This document shows, in pieces, positions 36,257 through 45,263 of a stretch of DNA of 45,357 bases. The notes under the pieces were generated by a model. The model was not told the DNA's origin. It saw only the letters and a program-made list of their open reading frames with translations, and searched no databases. Within the stretch, counting starts at the first letter, position 1; every line of letters begins with the position of its first letter. Location of the stretch: contig DYRQ01000001.1 of the NCBI GenBank assembly GCA_020718645.1, forward strand, positions 29,275 to 74,631. The letters are read 5' to 3'. This stretch comes from Verrucomicrobium spinosum. GTDB taxonomy: Bacteria > Verrucomicrobiota > Verrucomicrobiia > JADLBR01 > JAIBCM01. The translations under genes were made by a program, and so were the position numbers.

Positions 36257-36286
36257 ATGACGCCCGACTTCCATGACACAGCCTAA
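36257..36286 (+). other. Putative 9-codon leader ORF overlapping the start of the acetate transporter gene
   Basis: GGAGGAAAG (36241-36249) is one of the better Shine-Dalgarno sequences in the window, but the ATG at suitable distance (36257) opens only 'MTPDFHDTA' before a TAA at 36284-36286. The transporter ATG at 36273 lies inside this mini-ORF in another frame and has no ribosome site of its own. Translation of the leader could bring ribosomes to the transporter start. Confidence 0.4.
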
Positions 36287-36899
36287 TACTACTTCGACTC
36301 ACAACGAAACAAAAATCATCATGGCCGACCCCACTGCGCTAGGGGTCATGGGCCTTGCCATCGTCACTTGGGTAGCCGCCTCGGTGAAACTCGGTTGGAC
36401 GACAGGCACTGCCACCGCCATCCCATGGTCGCTCTTTCTCGGTTCAGTCGCCCAGATCTGGGCTTCGACCGTGGATTTCAAGAAGAACAATTATTTCGGA
36501 GCCATTGTGCTCGGTGCCTACGGCTTGTTCTGGGCCGCTGTCTCGTTCCACTGGGCTATCGGCTTGGGCTGGTTCGGTCCGAACAATAATCCCGACCCGC
36601 GCCATTTCGGTTTTGCGTGCTTGGGTTATGCGATCTTTTCGCTCTTTGTGATGGTCGCCTCGTTCGAGACCAATAAAGTCTTTGCCGCCATCTTGGTGCT
36701 CATCAACATCCTGCTCCCCTCGCTGGGATTAGGCATGCTGGGCGTGCAAAAAGAGCTATGCCACTTCTTGGCGGGCTGGTCGGAGCTGGCGATATCTCTG
36801 CTGAGCTTCTACGCGACTGGAGCTCTATTTCTGAACAGCTTTTTCGGGCGCGTGGTATTACCCATGGGCAATCCTTTTGGCTTCATCCGTAAAGCTTGA
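36273..36899 (+). CDS. satP: Acetate/succinate uptake transporter, GPR1/FUN34/YaaH (AceTr) family
   Basis: The 208-residue protein has the family motif in 'ADPTALGVMGLA' and six hydrophobic helices, including 'AIVTWVAASVKLG', 'NNYFGAIVLGAYGLFWAAVSFHWAIGL', 'YAIFSLFVMVASF' and 'VFAAILVLINILLPSLGL'. Members import acetate or succinate across the inner membrane, probably with protons. An in-frame stop at 36258 sets the start at or after 36273; a second ATG at 36321 ('MADPTALG') could be the true start and would remove a 16-residue hydrophilic extension. A strong terminator follows. No acetate-activation gene is adjacent. Confidence 0.88.
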   Translation: MTQPNTTSTHNETKIIMADPTALGVMGLAIVTWVAASVKLGWTTGTATAIPWSLFLGSVAQIWASTVDFKKNNYFGAIVLGAYGLFWAAVSFHWAIGLGWFGPNNNPDPRHFGFACLGYAIFSLFVMVASFETNKVFAAILVLINILLPSLGLGMLGVQKELCHFLAGWSELAISLLSFYATGALFLNSFFGRVVLPMGNPFGFIRKA

Positions 36900-36917
36900 T
36901 CCCACCTTCCTCTCTCC

Positions 36918-36954
36918 AGGGTGCTCTCGTCTCACGGGTAGCACCCTTTTTTTT
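36918..36954 (+). terminator. Rho-independent terminator after satP (possibly bidirectional)
   Basis: AGGGTGCT pairs with AGCACCCT (8 bp, 14-base loop) and is followed by eight T bases. The T-run overlaps the stop codon of the convergent lpxA gene. Read from the other strand, the stem would also lie directly after the lpxA end, though with a weaker T-run. Confidence 0.8.
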
Positions 36955-37729
36955 ATCGCACGATGCCTCGTGGGGAGGTGACTATGAACTCGATAAGCGC
37001 TGCCACCTCGGGCACTTCGCCTAACTCTTCTTTCAGGCGTTCGACTGCCTGTGTGGTGTTAAGTCCACTGCTGTAAATGATCTTGTGCGCTTGGCGGATC
37101 TGCTTTTGCACGGCTTCGGATACCCCATGGCGCTGGAGTCCAACAGCGTTGATCGACCGCACGGCAGCGGGGTTTCCATCCGCGATCATGTAGGGCGGCA
37201 CATCTTGCACGATCTTGGTGCAGCCGCCGATGATGCTCATGCGCCCGATGCGGCAGAACTGGTGCACGGCGCTCAGGCCACCGATGATGGCGTAATCGTC
37301 CATCACCACATGCCCGGCAAGCGTGCCGTTGTTGGAGAAAATACAGTGGCTCCCCACGGTGCAGTTGTGGGCTATGTGGGCATAGGCGAGCAGGTTGTTG
37401 TGGGATCCAACTACAGTCTCCTCGCCGGGAGCTGTGCCACGGTTAATCGTCACTCCCTCGCGGAAACGGTTGCCGTCTCCCATGCGCAGGTAGGTGGGCT
37501 CACCCTTGTATTTGAGATCTTGGGTGACACCACCAATGGAGCAAAACGGGAAAAATTCGTTCTCCGCGCCGATCTGGGAAGGGCCATCGAGGACTACATG
37601 CGAACGCAGTATGCAACGGTCTCCAAGGCGAACGCTATCGCCGATCACACAGTAAGGGCCGATCTCGACATCACTGCCGATTTCGGCTTTGGAGGATACA
37701 ACAGCGGAGGGATGAATGCAGCTAGCCAT
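36953..37729 (-). CDS. lpxA: Acyl-[ACP]-UDP-N-acetylglucosamine O-acyltransferase
   Basis: LpxA adds a 3-hydroxyacyl chain to UDP-GlcNAc, the first step of lipid A synthesis, as a cytoplasmic trimer. The 258-residue protein shows the left-handed beta-helix hexapeptide pattern ('IHPSAVVSSKAEIGSDVEIGPYCVIG' onward), the catalytic histidine in 'AYAHIAHNCTVG', 'NNGTLAGHV' and the C-terminal helical cap. The 'SIGGVTQDLKY' segment binds nucleotide in the family. It starts 28 bases after the LpxC-FabZ gene and has GAGAAAG before its ATG. It is the last gene of a minus-strand operon (ruvC, ruvA, lpxC/fabZ, lpxA). lpxD and lpxB are not in the window. Confidence 0.96.
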   Translation of the reverse strand: MASCIHPSAVVSSKAEIGSDVEIGPYCVIGDSVRLGDRCILRSHVVLDGPSQIGAENEFFPFCSIGGVTQDLKYKGEPTYLRMGDGNRFREGVTINRGTAPGEETVVGSHNNLLAYAHIAHNCTVGSHCIFSNNGTLAGHVVMDDYAIIGGLSAVHQFCRIGRMSIIGGCTKIVQDVPPYMIADGNPAAVRSINAVGLQRHGVSEAVQKQIRQAHKIIYSSGLNTTQAVERLKEELGEVPEVAALIEFIVTSPRGIVR

Positions 37730-37757
37730 GGGCTTTCTCTTCTCTTGGGGCCAACTC

Positions 37758-39074
37758 TTATTCGTCAGCGAGTGCGAAAGTCATCTCGCCTTCGGACACC
37801 ACGTCACCATTGACCATGCACTGGCCTACAGCCCTGCCGATCTTGCCACGCGAACGCACCAGCTCGACATGAATGTAGAGGGTGTCGCCCGGGCGGACCA
37901 TCTTGCGGAACTTCACCTTGTCGGCACTGAGGAAGTAGCCGAGGCGACCCGCACTGCCCGCCTGACGAAGCATGAGGATGCTGGCCACCTGCGCCATGGC
38001 CTCGACTTGAAGCACACCCGGCATGACAGGCTGCGTGGGGAAATGTCCGGGAAAGAAGGGTTCGTTGATAGTGACATTTTTGCAGCCAATGGCTTTGTTG
38101 TCTCCCTCGAACTTGATGATCCTGTCCACGAGCAAGAACGGATAACGGTGGGGCAGGATGCGCATGACCTCGTCTATGTCGAGGGCGCCTTCGCCAACGG
38201 GTATATTCTCCACAGGAAAGCGCATAGCCTCGCGCAGGCGGAAATGTTTCATCAGCGCCTTAGCCAACTCCACATTGAGTGCGTGACCCGTGCGCACTGC
38301 GACGATACGGGCTTTGAGCGGCTTGGGCAGAAGCGAGAGGTCGCCGATGATGTCGAGGACTTTGTGGCGTGCGAACTCGTTCTGGAAACGCATGGGCTCC
38401 TTGGTCATGACCGAGTCCCCGCGAATGACTACAGCGTTCTCGAGGCTGCCGCCTTTGATGAGCCCTTTTTCCATGAGTGGCTGCACCTCTTCGTAGAAGA
38501 CAAAGGTGCGAGCTGGGGCTATCTCTTTGGCGTAATTTTCCGGAGAGAGTGTGTAGTTGTGAAACTGCGTGTGGAATCCGGTGTGGGTGACATTCGTGCA
38601 AGAGACTTCGAAATGTTTGCAGGGAAGCGCGATCATGCAGGCGCCATCCTTGCCTTCGACAGAGACAGGCTCTTTGAGTTCGAGATACTCGCGGCGGGCG
38701 GATTGCTCGATGGTGCCAGCTTTCTGGATGAGTTCGACGAATTGCTTGGCGCTGCCGTCGCAGATTGGCGGCTCGTTAGCGTTCATGGAGATCACGGCGT
38801 TATCCACTCCGAGACCGCGTAGAGCCGACAGCACATGCTCGACGGTGTGAACTTTGATGTTGCCCTCACCGATCGTGGTGGCTCGTTCGACCTGCTTCAC
38901 ATTCTCTGCAAGCGCGGCCACTGTGGGCTCGTCTTTGAGGTCGGTTCGTTTGAAAATATAGCCCGTGTTTTCGGGTGCTGGGGAGAGGGTCAGCTTGACG
39001 GTGCCGCCCGTGTGCAGAGCTACGCCTTCGAGAGAGGCGGAACCCGCCAATGTCCTTTGGTTGTCCGATGTCAT
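37758..39074 (-). CDS. lpxC/fabZ: Bifunctional LpxC deacetylase and FabZ dehydratase
   Basis: One chain of 438 residues contains both enzymes. LpxC (about 1-290) deacetylates UDP-3-O-acyl-GlcNAc using zinc and has '[12 protein letters not shown]' and '[10 protein letters not shown]' with the zinc histidines and aspartate. FabZ (about 300-438) dehydrates 3-hydroxyacyl-ACP and has the hot-dog fold motifs '[13 protein letters not shown]' and '[23 protein letters not shown]', with catalytic His and Glu. The fusion is known from Bacteroidetes and Verrucomicrobia. The ATG at 39074 has AAAGGG five bases upstream; the GTG at 39080 is an alternative. It lies between ruvA and lpxA in the same operon. 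Confidence 0.96.
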   Translation of the reverse strand: MTSDNQRTLAGSASLEGVALHTGGTVKLTLSPAPENTGYIFKRTDLKDEPTVAALAENVKQVERATTIGEGNIKVHTVEHVLSALRGLGVDNAVISMNANEPPICDGSAKQFVELIQKAGTIEQSARREYLELKEPVSVEGKDGACMIALPCKHFEVSCTNVTHTGFHTQFHNYTLSPENYAKEIAPARTFVFYEEVQPLMEKGLIKGGSLENAVVIRGDSVMTKEPMRFQNEFARHKVLDIIGDLSLLPKPLKARIVAVRTGHALNVELAKALMKHFRLREAMRFPVENIPVGEGALDIDEVMRILPHRYPFLLVDRIIKFEGDNKAIGCKNVTINEPFFPGHFPTQPVMPGVLQVEAMAQVASILMLRQAGSAGRLGYFLSADKVKFRKMVRPGDTLYIHVELVRSRGKIGRAVGQCMVNGDVVSEGEMTFALADE

Positions 39075-39103
39075 CCGCACCCTTTACAGGCGACGCGGCA
39101 AAA

Positions 39104-39709
39104 TCACAACACCTTTAGCGCTTCACGCACCAGAATAGCGGTTTCAGGTGTCGCTCCTCCGCCTGCCTGTGCCACGCCTTTGACCGCCTTGTGCGCTTCG
39201 GCTTGTTTGTAGCCGAGTGCGATCAACGCCAGCACGGCATCATTCACAGCTTGGGCTTCGGCTCCGAGCGAGTTGGCGGCTGAGGCCTGTTCCCATGCCG
39301 CCGAGACGCCGACTTTATCGCGCAGCTCGACGATGATTTTTTCGGCGGTTTTCTTGCCGATCCCTTTGATTTTTGAAATAGAAACTATGTCGTTATTGAC
39401 CACGGCCGCACGGAACGCCAAGGGATTCATGCCATTGAGAACCGCCAAGGCCGACTTGGGACCGATACCGGAGACCTGGCCGACCAGCATCCGAAACAGT
39501 TCCCGCTCTTCCTCAGTGGCAAAGCCGTAGAGCACATGTGCATCCTCCCGCACTTGCAGGTGTGTCAACAGTTTTACCTCAGCAGGAGGCGCGGGCAATT
39601 TGTCATAAGTGGACATCGGAATCAGAATTTCGTAGCCGATGGAACCAGCCTCCACTTCCACTTGAGTAGGCAAGGATTTGATGAGCGTGCCGCGAACTGA
39701 GGTGATCAT
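39104..39709 (-). CDS. ruvA: Holliday junction branch migration protein RuvA
   Basis: RuvA binds Holliday junctions and loads the RuvB motors. The 201-residue protein has the OB-fold start 'MITSVRGTLIKSL', helix-hairpin-helix DNA-binding motifs in 'VSGIGPKSALAVLNG' and 'IKGIGKKTAEKIIVEL', an acidic linker and a C-terminal RuvB-binding helix domain ('DAVLALIALGYKQAEAHKAVK'). The long ORF on the track extends upstream through ruvC in another frame; the true start at 39709 overlaps the ruvC stop as ATGA, so the pair is translationally coupled. lpxC/fabZ begins 29 bases further along the operon. Confidence 0.95.
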   Translation of the reverse strand: MITSVRGTLIKSLPTQVEVEAGSIGYEILIPMSTYDKLPAPPAEVKLLTHLQVREDAHVLYGFATEEERELFRMLVGQVSGIGPKSALAVLNGMNPLAFRAAVVNNDIVSISKIKGIGKKTAEKIIVELRDKVGVSAAWEQASAANSLGAEAQAVNDAVLALIALGYKQAEAHKAVKGVAQAGGGATPETAILVREALKVL

Positions 39710-40245
39710 GTGCGCACTCTGCGACGACGCGCTGGAGAGTGCAAGTCTATCGCAGTTTGAGCAAACCGCGACCGGGCCGCATGGGCCATAGCAACAGCCA
39801 GCGCATCCGCAGCATCGGAGTCCGGTGTTGTCTCCAACCCCAGTAACACTCGCACCATGAAACCCACCTGTTGCTTGGCTGCCGATCCTGTTCCGGCGGA
39901 AGCCGACTTGATCTCTTTGGGAGAATATCCGAAGACTGCCAACCCGCGCTGTGCTGCTGCCAACAAGAGCACACCCCGTGCGCACCCGAGCACAATAGCT
40001 GTTTGCACGCTCTGAACAAAAATAGTGTTTTCTATAGCCACGCACGACGGCGTTCGACGATCCATCACCTCCGTGATTTTTTCAAATATCGCCAGCAAAC
40101 AACCCTCGCGGCTCAGTTTGGATGGAAGCTGGATCGAGCCGAATTCGAGGGCTCGATATTTGCCAGGAGCCAGCACCTCGATCACCCCATATCCCGTCCC
40201 GCGCAAGGAAGGGTCGAGGCCTAAAATGATTTCTGTCGAAGGCAT
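39706..40245 (-). CDS. ruvC: Crossover junction endodeoxyribonuclease RuvC
   Basis: RuvC is the resolvase that cuts Holliday junctions symmetrically. The four catalytic acids are present: Asp11 ('LGLDPSLRGTGYG'), Glu72 ('CVAIENTIF'), and Asp144 and Asp147 ('PDSDAADALAVAMAH'). The protein, 179 residues from the ATG at 40245, has normal length and a basic C-terminal tail ('SPARRRRVRT'). Upstream in-frame starts (ATG 40257, TTG 40272) are possible but add residues not typical of the family, and no Shine-Dalgarno sequence decides between them. It is the first gene of the run leading to ruvA and the lpx genes. Confidence 0.93.
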   Translation of the reverse strand: MPSTEIILGLDPSLRGTGYGVIEVLAPGKYRALEFGSIQLPSKLSREGCLLAIFEKITEVMDRRTPSCVAIENTIFVQSVQTAIVLGCARGVLLLAAAQRGLAVFGYSPKEIKSASAGTGSAAKQQVGFMVRVLLGLETTPDSDAADALAVAMAHAARSRFAQTAIDLHSPARRRRVRT

Positions 40246-40289
40246 TTGACAAACCATCGCAGAACAGGCCAACTTTCCAAGAGAAACCT

Positions 40290-40607
40290 ATGAAAATACC
40301 CGCCTTCTTTGCCGTGTTGTCCCTGTGCTCAGGCTCCGCCCTCGTGGCGCAAACTTACCAGGCCGACTTACCAGAATCCAAAAAACTGGTGTTGCCAGAG
40401 AAACCTAGGGTCAAAGCCATCAACCGCACCGTGGGTGCCAAGGTCAACTACAGCGGTGTTGCCGTCCATTGGGCCAAACTCAAATACCCCGCCCAGACGA
40501 TCAACCCCTTCGCGGGCTCAGAAGCCGGCGACGGCAAAGACAATGTGGCCATCAACGCGGTCACAGGCGAGGCCGATGGCCTGAAATTTTTCTCCATCGA
40601 ATTCTGA
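40290..40607 (+). CDS. Small secreted protein of unknown function (105 aa)
   Basis: The protein opens with a signal peptide ('FFAVLSLCSGSALVAQ'), leaving about 85 mature residues. These include 'AINRTVGAKVNYSGVAVHWAKLKYPAQTINPFAG' and 'DNVAINAVTGEADGLKFFSIEF', which suggest a small beta-rich fold. I do not recognise the family. AAGAGA lies just before the ATG. The gene is divergent from ruvC, with about 45 bases between the starts, and is followed by a hairpin without a T-run at 40644-40665. Confidence 0.65.
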   Translation: MKIPAFFAVLSLCSGSALVAQTYQADLPESKKLVLPEKPRVKAINRTVGAKVNYSGVAVHWAKLKYPAQTINPFAGSEAGDGKDNVAINAVTGEADGLKFFSIEF

Positions 40608-40704
40608 TCGCCTAGGGCAATAGCCGCCCATTTTTTGCTCAAGATTTCGGAGCCCGTGCCGAAATAGTGTTTAGGAACATGCCGCAGGTGCGGTGTGAAA
40701 AACC

Positions 40705-41070
40705 ATGAACACTTCGAGCCTCAACCATGTTTACTCGCGCGGCATCCGCAAGGATTCCTCCGAGTTCCTGCGCAGCTATTACAGCGAGGAATTCCAGCGC
40801 AAACAACAGCAGCGCAAAGCGGATGAACGGCGTCTCCAGCGGGAACGCTACGAGGAAACCCAAGACCGCATTCGCCTCCAGCAGGAACGGGCTGATCGCG
40901 CCCGCGCCTCGGATCGGCGGGAACAAGCTGTGCAACAGCGCGACAAGATTCAAGACGAGCAGGATCAAGCGCGGTGGACAAACTCGTTACTAGGAAAAAG
41001 CATCATTTCCCGTATCTCATCCCTACGCGCCGACACGGTATTCCTTCTCCTGAGCCGCTACGACTTATAG
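40705..41070 (+). CDS. Highly charged helical protein of unknown function (121 aa)
   Basis: About residues 25-90 form a long helix with a strong Arg/Gln/Glu bias ('EEFQRKQQQRKADERRLQRERY', 'RIRLQQERADRARASDRREQ'), which predicts a coiled coil. The ends are less charged ('SLLGKSIISRISSLRADTVFLLLSRYDL'). There is no signal peptide or membrane helix. The composition alone does not point to a function. It converges on the SSS symporter gene with only 15 bases between the stops. The antisense ORF on the track (40639..40968) looks like a by-product of the biased sequence, so the plus strand is preferred. Confidence 0.55.
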   Translation: MNTSSLNHVYSRGIRKDSSEFLRSYYSEEFQRKQQQRKADERRLQRERYEETQDRIRLQQERADRARASDRREQAVQQRDKIQDEQDQARWTNSLLGKSIISRISSLRADTVFLLLSRYDL

Positions 41071-41085
41071 TCTGGGTCAGGCAGA

Positions 41086-42702
41086 TCAGGATCTGGCTGC
41101 CAGCTCAGCGACCTTCGCCGGGGGCGTCGGAAAAAGGAGCGCGACAGCACAGGTGGCTATCGTGCCAAACATCACCCGCCACGGAAAACTAATCACAGGC
41201 AACCAGTCCGGCTGCGTGTAGAGTTTGCCCCCGAAGATCGAGGCAGCATCATTGGGCAATCCGCTCAAAATTCCGACAACAACAAACCCTACCGCCATAG
41301 CTACCAAGTTGCCGCGATCACTCCCGCGTGTTTTGGTCAGCATACCCGCTAAGAAAACTCCCAACAACGACCCGTAGGTGTAACCGAAAATTCCCAGCAC
41401 GATCGGTATAATCCGGGCCTTGGGATACAGGATAACAAAGTAGGCCGTGCCCGAGGCTACCAAGACCATCAGCACCGCAAATACGATGGTCGCCGTGCGC
41501 GCTGCTTTGAGCGTGGAAGCCTCCCCTGCTGCGCTCGTGTTCTGCGTCACGATTTTCGAATGAAAATCTCTCACAAACGAAGTCGCCAGCGCATTGAGTG
41601 CTGCACTCAGCGAGCCCATAGTCGTCGCGAAAATTCCCGCCACCAAGAGACCGCGCATGCCAGGGGGTAATCCGGTCAGGATAAAATAGGCGAAAATTTC
41701 ATTGGTCTTCTGCGGCAGACCCGCATCCGGCAACGCCTGATAATGCACCCACAGCAATACGCCAATACCCAGAAAAATCAATACTATCGGGATGTCTGCC
41801 AGCCCCGACAACACCAGCGAGACGCGGCTCCTTTTCAGATTCTCCGCGGTAAGCATCCGCTGCACCATATCTTGATCGGTGCCGTGGGTCGCCATGGTCG
41901 TGAAGGTCGAGCCCAGGAGCGCGGCAAATATAGTGTATTCCGAGGTCAGCACAGCTTTGATCGCATCCCATCTGCCTCCGCTGGCTGGCAGCCCCGCATC
42001 GAAAAATTTGAGCGTCTCCCATCCCCCGATCCAGTGACCCACACCGCTGAGTCCTCCAGGGATTGTGCCGAGCAAAATCACCCCAGCAGCACAGGCGCTA
42101 CCCATCATCAAAGTCGCTTGGATCACATCGGTCCAGATGACCGCTTTGATACCACCGAGGACAGTGTAAATCGCCGTCATCAGCACCACGAGAACGATGG
42201 CACCGATATAGAGGCCGAGAGTTTGCATGGAATCTGGACGCACCCCAGTCACTACCTCCCAGCCCACAACCAGCACGATGGCGCCAATATAAAGTCTTGC
42301 GCCCGAGGCGAGCACGCGGGTGACGAGAAAAATACCCGAAGCCGTCGTGCGGGTGGCCTCACCAAAACGCAGGTTCAGAAATTCGTAGATGGAATAAACA
42401 TTGTAATCGAAATAAGGTTTGAGAAAGACACCTGCAATGATGACCCTAGCGATCACCGTGCCGAGAGCGAGTTGCACATAGGTGAAATTCAATTTCGCGA
42501 AACCTTCGCCCGGCGTGCCGAGAAATGTCCCGGCACTGGTCTCCGCAGCGATAATCGAGGCCAGCACTGCCCACCATGGAATCCTGCGTCCACCGAGGGC
42601 GAAATCATGCAGGCTTTCTTCCTTCCGGCCCATGCTGAGACCGATCCAGACGATCAAAACAAAATAGCCTGCCACCACCAGGCCATCGAGAAGCCAAGCC
42701 AT
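41086..42702 (-). CDS. Sodium:solute symporter (SSS) family transporter
   Basis: The protein has about 13 hydrophobic helices and the SSS signature in the first helices: 'DFALGGRRIPWWAVLASIIAAETSAGTFLGTPGEGF'. A further motif, 'GGIKAVIWTDVIQATLMMG', and the helix 'GLLVAGIFATTMGSLSAALNALAT', which contains the sodium-site serines, also fit. Members import sugars, amino acids, carboxylates or other solutes with sodium; the substrate cannot be told from the sequence. The ATG at 42702 comes two bases after the stop of elbB, so translation is probably coupled; the track's GTG start lies within elbB. Confidence 0.92.
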   Translation of the reverse strand: MAWLLDGLVVAGYFVLIVWIGLSMGRKEESLHDFALGGRRIPWWAVLASIIAAETSAGTFLGTPGEGFAKLNFTYVQLALGTVIARVIIAGVFLKPYFDYNVYSIYEFLNLRFGEATRTTASGIFLVTRVLASGARLYIGAIVLVVGWEVVTGVRPDSMQTLGLYIGAIVLVVLMTAIYTVLGGIKAVIWTDVIQATLMMGSACAAGVILLGTIPGGLSGVGHWIGGWETLKFFDAGLPASGGRWDAIKAVLTSEYTIFAALLGSTFTTMATHGTDQDMVQRMLTAENLKRSRVSLVLSGLADIPIVLIFLGIGVLLWVHYQALPDAGLPQKTNEIFAYFILTGLPPGMRGLLVAGIFATTMGSLSAALNALATSFVRDFHSKIVTQNTSAAGEASTLKAARTATIVFAVLMVLVASGTAYFVILYPKARIIPIVLGIFGYTYGSLLGVFLAGMLTKTRGSDRGNLVAMAVGFVVVGILSGLPNDAASIFGGKLYTQPDWLPVISFPWRVMFGTIATCAVALLFPTPPAKVAELAARS

Positions 42703-42704
42703 GT

Positions 42705-43373
42705 TCAAGAGCACAGTTTGATGACCGCAGTCACCATCTCATCAATACCGCGGGCCACTTTGGAAATTGGCTGTTCGCACATGTAGGCAGGAGTCGAGAC
42801 GACTTTGTTCTCGGTATCCACACAGATTTTATCCCCTGCCGTATCCACATGCTTTGCACCCATCTCAACGATGGCAGCCGCGGTGCCTTTATCGCAACCG
42901 ACCGTGACAGTGACCTGGCTCGAACCCAAAACTTTGGCGGCCAGCACAGGCGATATGCAGGCGAAACCCATCGGCTTACCCGCCGCATGCATGGCCTCAA
43001 TAAATTTCGCCACGGCAGGGTTGACATCGCACCTCGCACCATCGCTGGCGAAACTGCACAGGTTCTTGACCGCACCGAATCCGCCCGGGAAAATAGCTGC
43101 GTCGTAGTCTTTCACCTTGGCCTTAGCCAAATCAGCGACTGGCCCACGGGCAATACGAGACGCCTCGGTCAAGACATTGCGAATCTCTCCCTTGCACTCC
43201 TCGCCATTGGCGTGGTTGACGACATGCTTTTGGGGGATATTGGGTGCTAGAAAAATAATTTTGGCTCCGTGCATATCAAGCGACAGAAGTGTCAGAACAG
43301 CTTCGTGTATCTCGGAGCCGTCGAATACGCCGCATCCTGAAAGAACCACCGCAATTTTTTTGGTTTGAGCCAT
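42705..43373 (-). CDS. elbB: ElbB-like glyoxalase of the DJ-1/PfpI superfamily
   Basis: The protein belongs to the class I glutamine-amidotransferase-like DJ-1 fold, with 'VVLSGCGVFDGSEIHE' at the start, 'FPGGFGAVKNLCSFA' and the nucleophilic cysteine region 'MGFACISPVLAAKVLG'. The family is called isoprenoid biosynthesis protein with amidotransferase-like domain, and E. coli ElbB has weak glyoxalase activity. The ATG at 43373 gives 222 residues, close to the family's length; the ORF track adds 39 upstream codons that overlap mazG and show no similarity. It starts only 26 bases from mazG on the opposite strand. The SSS symporter follows after two bases. Confidence 0.93.
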   Translation of the reverse strand: MAQTKKIAVVLSGCGVFDGSEIHEAVLTLLSLDMHGAKIIFLAPNIPQKHVVNHANGEECKGEIRNVLTEASRIARGPVADLAKAKVKDYDAAIFPGGFGAVKNLCSFASDGARCDVNPAVAKFIEAMHAAGKPMGFACISPVLAAKVLGSSQVTVTVGCDKGTAAAIVEMGAKHVDTAGDKICVDTENKVVSTPAYMCEQPISKVARGIDEMVTAVIKLCS

Positions 43374-43399
43374 GAGACCCGACACTCTAGCCTCTGCCA

Positions 43400-44206
43400 G
43401 TGCTAAAGCCAATCGAAAAATTAGTGGATATTGTCCGCGTCCTGCGCTCCGACAAAGGGTGCCCTTGGGATCGCGAGCAGACCCACACATCCCTCAAACC
43501 CATGCTGGTCGAGGAGGTCTATGAGGCTCTCGAAGCCGTGGACTCTGGCGTGGATGCCGATCTCTGCGAGGAGCTGGGAGACCTGCTGCTCCACCTGGTC
43601 ATGCACGCGCAGATCGCTGACGAGAGGCGCGCCTTCAATTTCGACGATGTCGCCAACCGCATCTCCCACAAACTCGTCGCACGCCATCCCCATGTCTTCA
43701 CCCCCTACCCGTCCCCCTCGGGAGAGACAGGACGCCTCCAAGCCACCACAGTCGAGCAGGTTTTGTCCAACTGGCAGCAACTCAAATCTGCCGAGAAACC
43801 CGAACGCGCCAGCGTCCTCGACGGGATCCCCAAGGGACTCCCCGCTCTCGCCCGCGCTACGGAGGTGCAAAAGAAAGCATCCAAATGCGGCTTCGACTGG
43901 CCTGACGCCTCGGGACCACTCGAGAAAGTTTCCGAGGAACTCCGCGAAATCCACGAGGCACGCGAACTGCAATCCCAAGAAAAAACCGAAGAGGAATTCG
44001 GCGACCTCCTCTTCACCCTCGCCAACTATTCCCGCTTCCTCGGAGTGAATGCCGAAGAGTCCCTGCGCCGCGCCACGGCAAAATTTGAATCCAGATTCCG
44101 CCAAATCGAGCAGGCTGTGACCGCCTCAGGGAAAACTTGGCAAGATTACACACTCGACGAACTCGAATCTCTCTGGCAACAGGCCAAGCGCAGCGAAACA
44201 TTATGA
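43400..44206 (+). CDS. mazG: Nucleoside triphosphate pyrophosphohydrolase MazG
   Basis: MazG hydrolyses nucleoside triphosphates to monophosphates and pyrophosphate, clearing aberrant nucleotides or lowering ppGpp in some bacteria. The 268-residue protein shows '[18 protein letters not shown]', the metal-binding acids 'VEEVYEAL' and '[10 protein letters not shown]', and a repeat of the fold in the second half ('[13 protein letters not shown]', '[14 protein letters not shown]'). The GTG start at 43400 has no clear ribosome site. Its stop overlaps the ruvB start as ATGA. It is divergent from elbB. Confidence 0.95.
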   Translation: MLKPIEKLVDIVRVLRSDKGCPWDREQTHTSLKPMLVEEVYEALEAVDSGVDADLCEELGDLLLHLVMHAQIADERRAFNFDDVANRISHKLVARHPHVFTPYPSPSGETGRLQATTVEQVLSNWQQLKSAEKPERASVLDGIPKGLPALARATEVQKKASKCGFDWPDASGPLEKVSEELREIHEARELQSQEKTEEEFGDLLFTLANYSRFLGVNAEESLRRATAKFESRFRQIEQAVTASGKTWQDYTLDELESLWQQAKRSETL

Positions 44207-45228
44207 GCGACCACAAGCTGGACCAATTCAACAAAGACGAAGAAACCACACTAGACCTCACCCTACGCCCGGTAGATTTCAGCGACTTCACCGGCCAAGC
44301 CAAAATCAAAGAGCGTATCGAGGTTCTCATCCAAGCCGCGCGCTCCCGAGGCGAACCCCTCGACCACCTCCTTTTCTGCGGGCCTCCCGGACTGGGCAAA
44401 ACCACCCTCGCCAACATCATCGCACAGGCCATGGGCTCCGCCATCAAAACCACCTCCGGCCCCGTCATCGAAAAAGCCGGAGACCTCGCCGGCCTCCTCA
44501 CCACTCTCGAACGCGGCGATGTCCTCTTCATTGATGAAATCCACCGCCTCAACAAGACTATCGAGGAATACCTCTACCCCGCGATGGAGGACTACCGTCT
44601 CGACATCATCATTGACCAAGGCCCCAACGCCCGCAGTGTCCGGATCAACCTCCCCAAGTTCACCCTCATTGGTGCCACCACCCGCTCGGGCATGCTCAGC
44701 GCCCCGCTACGCTCCCGCTTCGGCATGGTCAACCGCCTCGACTACTACTCCGCTGAAGACCTCGCCACCATCGTCTCCCGCTCGGCCCGCATCCTCAACG
44801 CAGACATCCTCCCAGCCGGCGCCCTCGAGATCGCCCGCCGCTCTCGCGGCACCCCGCGCATCGCCAATAACCTCCTGCGTTGGGTGCGCGACTTCGCTAG
44901 CGTCAAAGCCGATGGCACTATTACCCGCGACATCGCTGACCGCGCCTTGGCCATGCTGGAGATTGACGCGGACGGCCTCGACGAGATGGACACCCGTTTG
45001 CTCGAGACGCTCATCCACAAATTCCGTGGCGGCCCCGTCGGGCTCAATTCACTCGCCGTCGCCATCGGCGAGGAACCCGGCACTCTCGAGGAAGTCAACG
45101 AGCCCTACCTCATCATGCAAGGTTTCATCCAGCGCACCCCGCAAGGCCGCGTCGCCACACAGTCTGCCTACGCCAAGTGCGGTGTCACCTCCCCCCCCAG
45201 ACAAGACGAATTATCGCAATTATTGTAG
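44203..45228 (+). CDS. ruvB: Holliday junction branch migration ATPase RuvB
   Basis: RuvB is the AAA+ hexamer that pulls DNA through RuvA-bound junctions. The 341-residue protein begins near '[23 protein letters not shown]', followed by Walker A 'GPPGLGKTT', Walker B 'LFIDEIHRL', sensor 1 'LIGATTR', the arginine finger region 'SRFGMVNRL', and the winged-helix domain ending '[13 protein letters not shown]'. The ATG at 44203 overlaps the mazG stop in ATGA, so the 22 codons added upstream on the track are rejected. It is separated from ruvA and ruvC by more than 4 kb and on the other strand. Confidence 0.96.
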   Translation: MSDHKLDQFNKDEETTLDLTLRPVDFSDFTGQAKIKERIEVLIQAARSRGEPLDHLLFCGPPGLGKTTLANIIAQAMGSAIKTTSGPVIEKAGDLAGLLTTLERGDVLFIDEIHRLNKTIEEYLYPAMEDYRLDIIIDQGPNARSVRINLPKFTLIGATTRSGMLSAPLRSRFGMVNRLDYYSAEDLATIVSRSARILNADILPAGALEIARRSRGTPRIANNLLRWVRDFASVKADGTITRDIADRALAMLEIDADGLDEMDTRLLETLIHKFRGGPVGLNSLAVAIGEEPGTLEEVNEPYLIMQGFIQRTPQGRVATQSAYAKCGVTSPPRQDELSQLL

Positions 45229-45263
45229 CGGCTCGGTTCTGCGTGTGTTCGAGTGAAATTGTC

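Noticed and set aside
40644-40665. Hairpin ATTTCGG...CCGAAAT after the small secreted protein
   Set aside because: There is no T-run after the 7-bp stem, so I do not call it a terminator.
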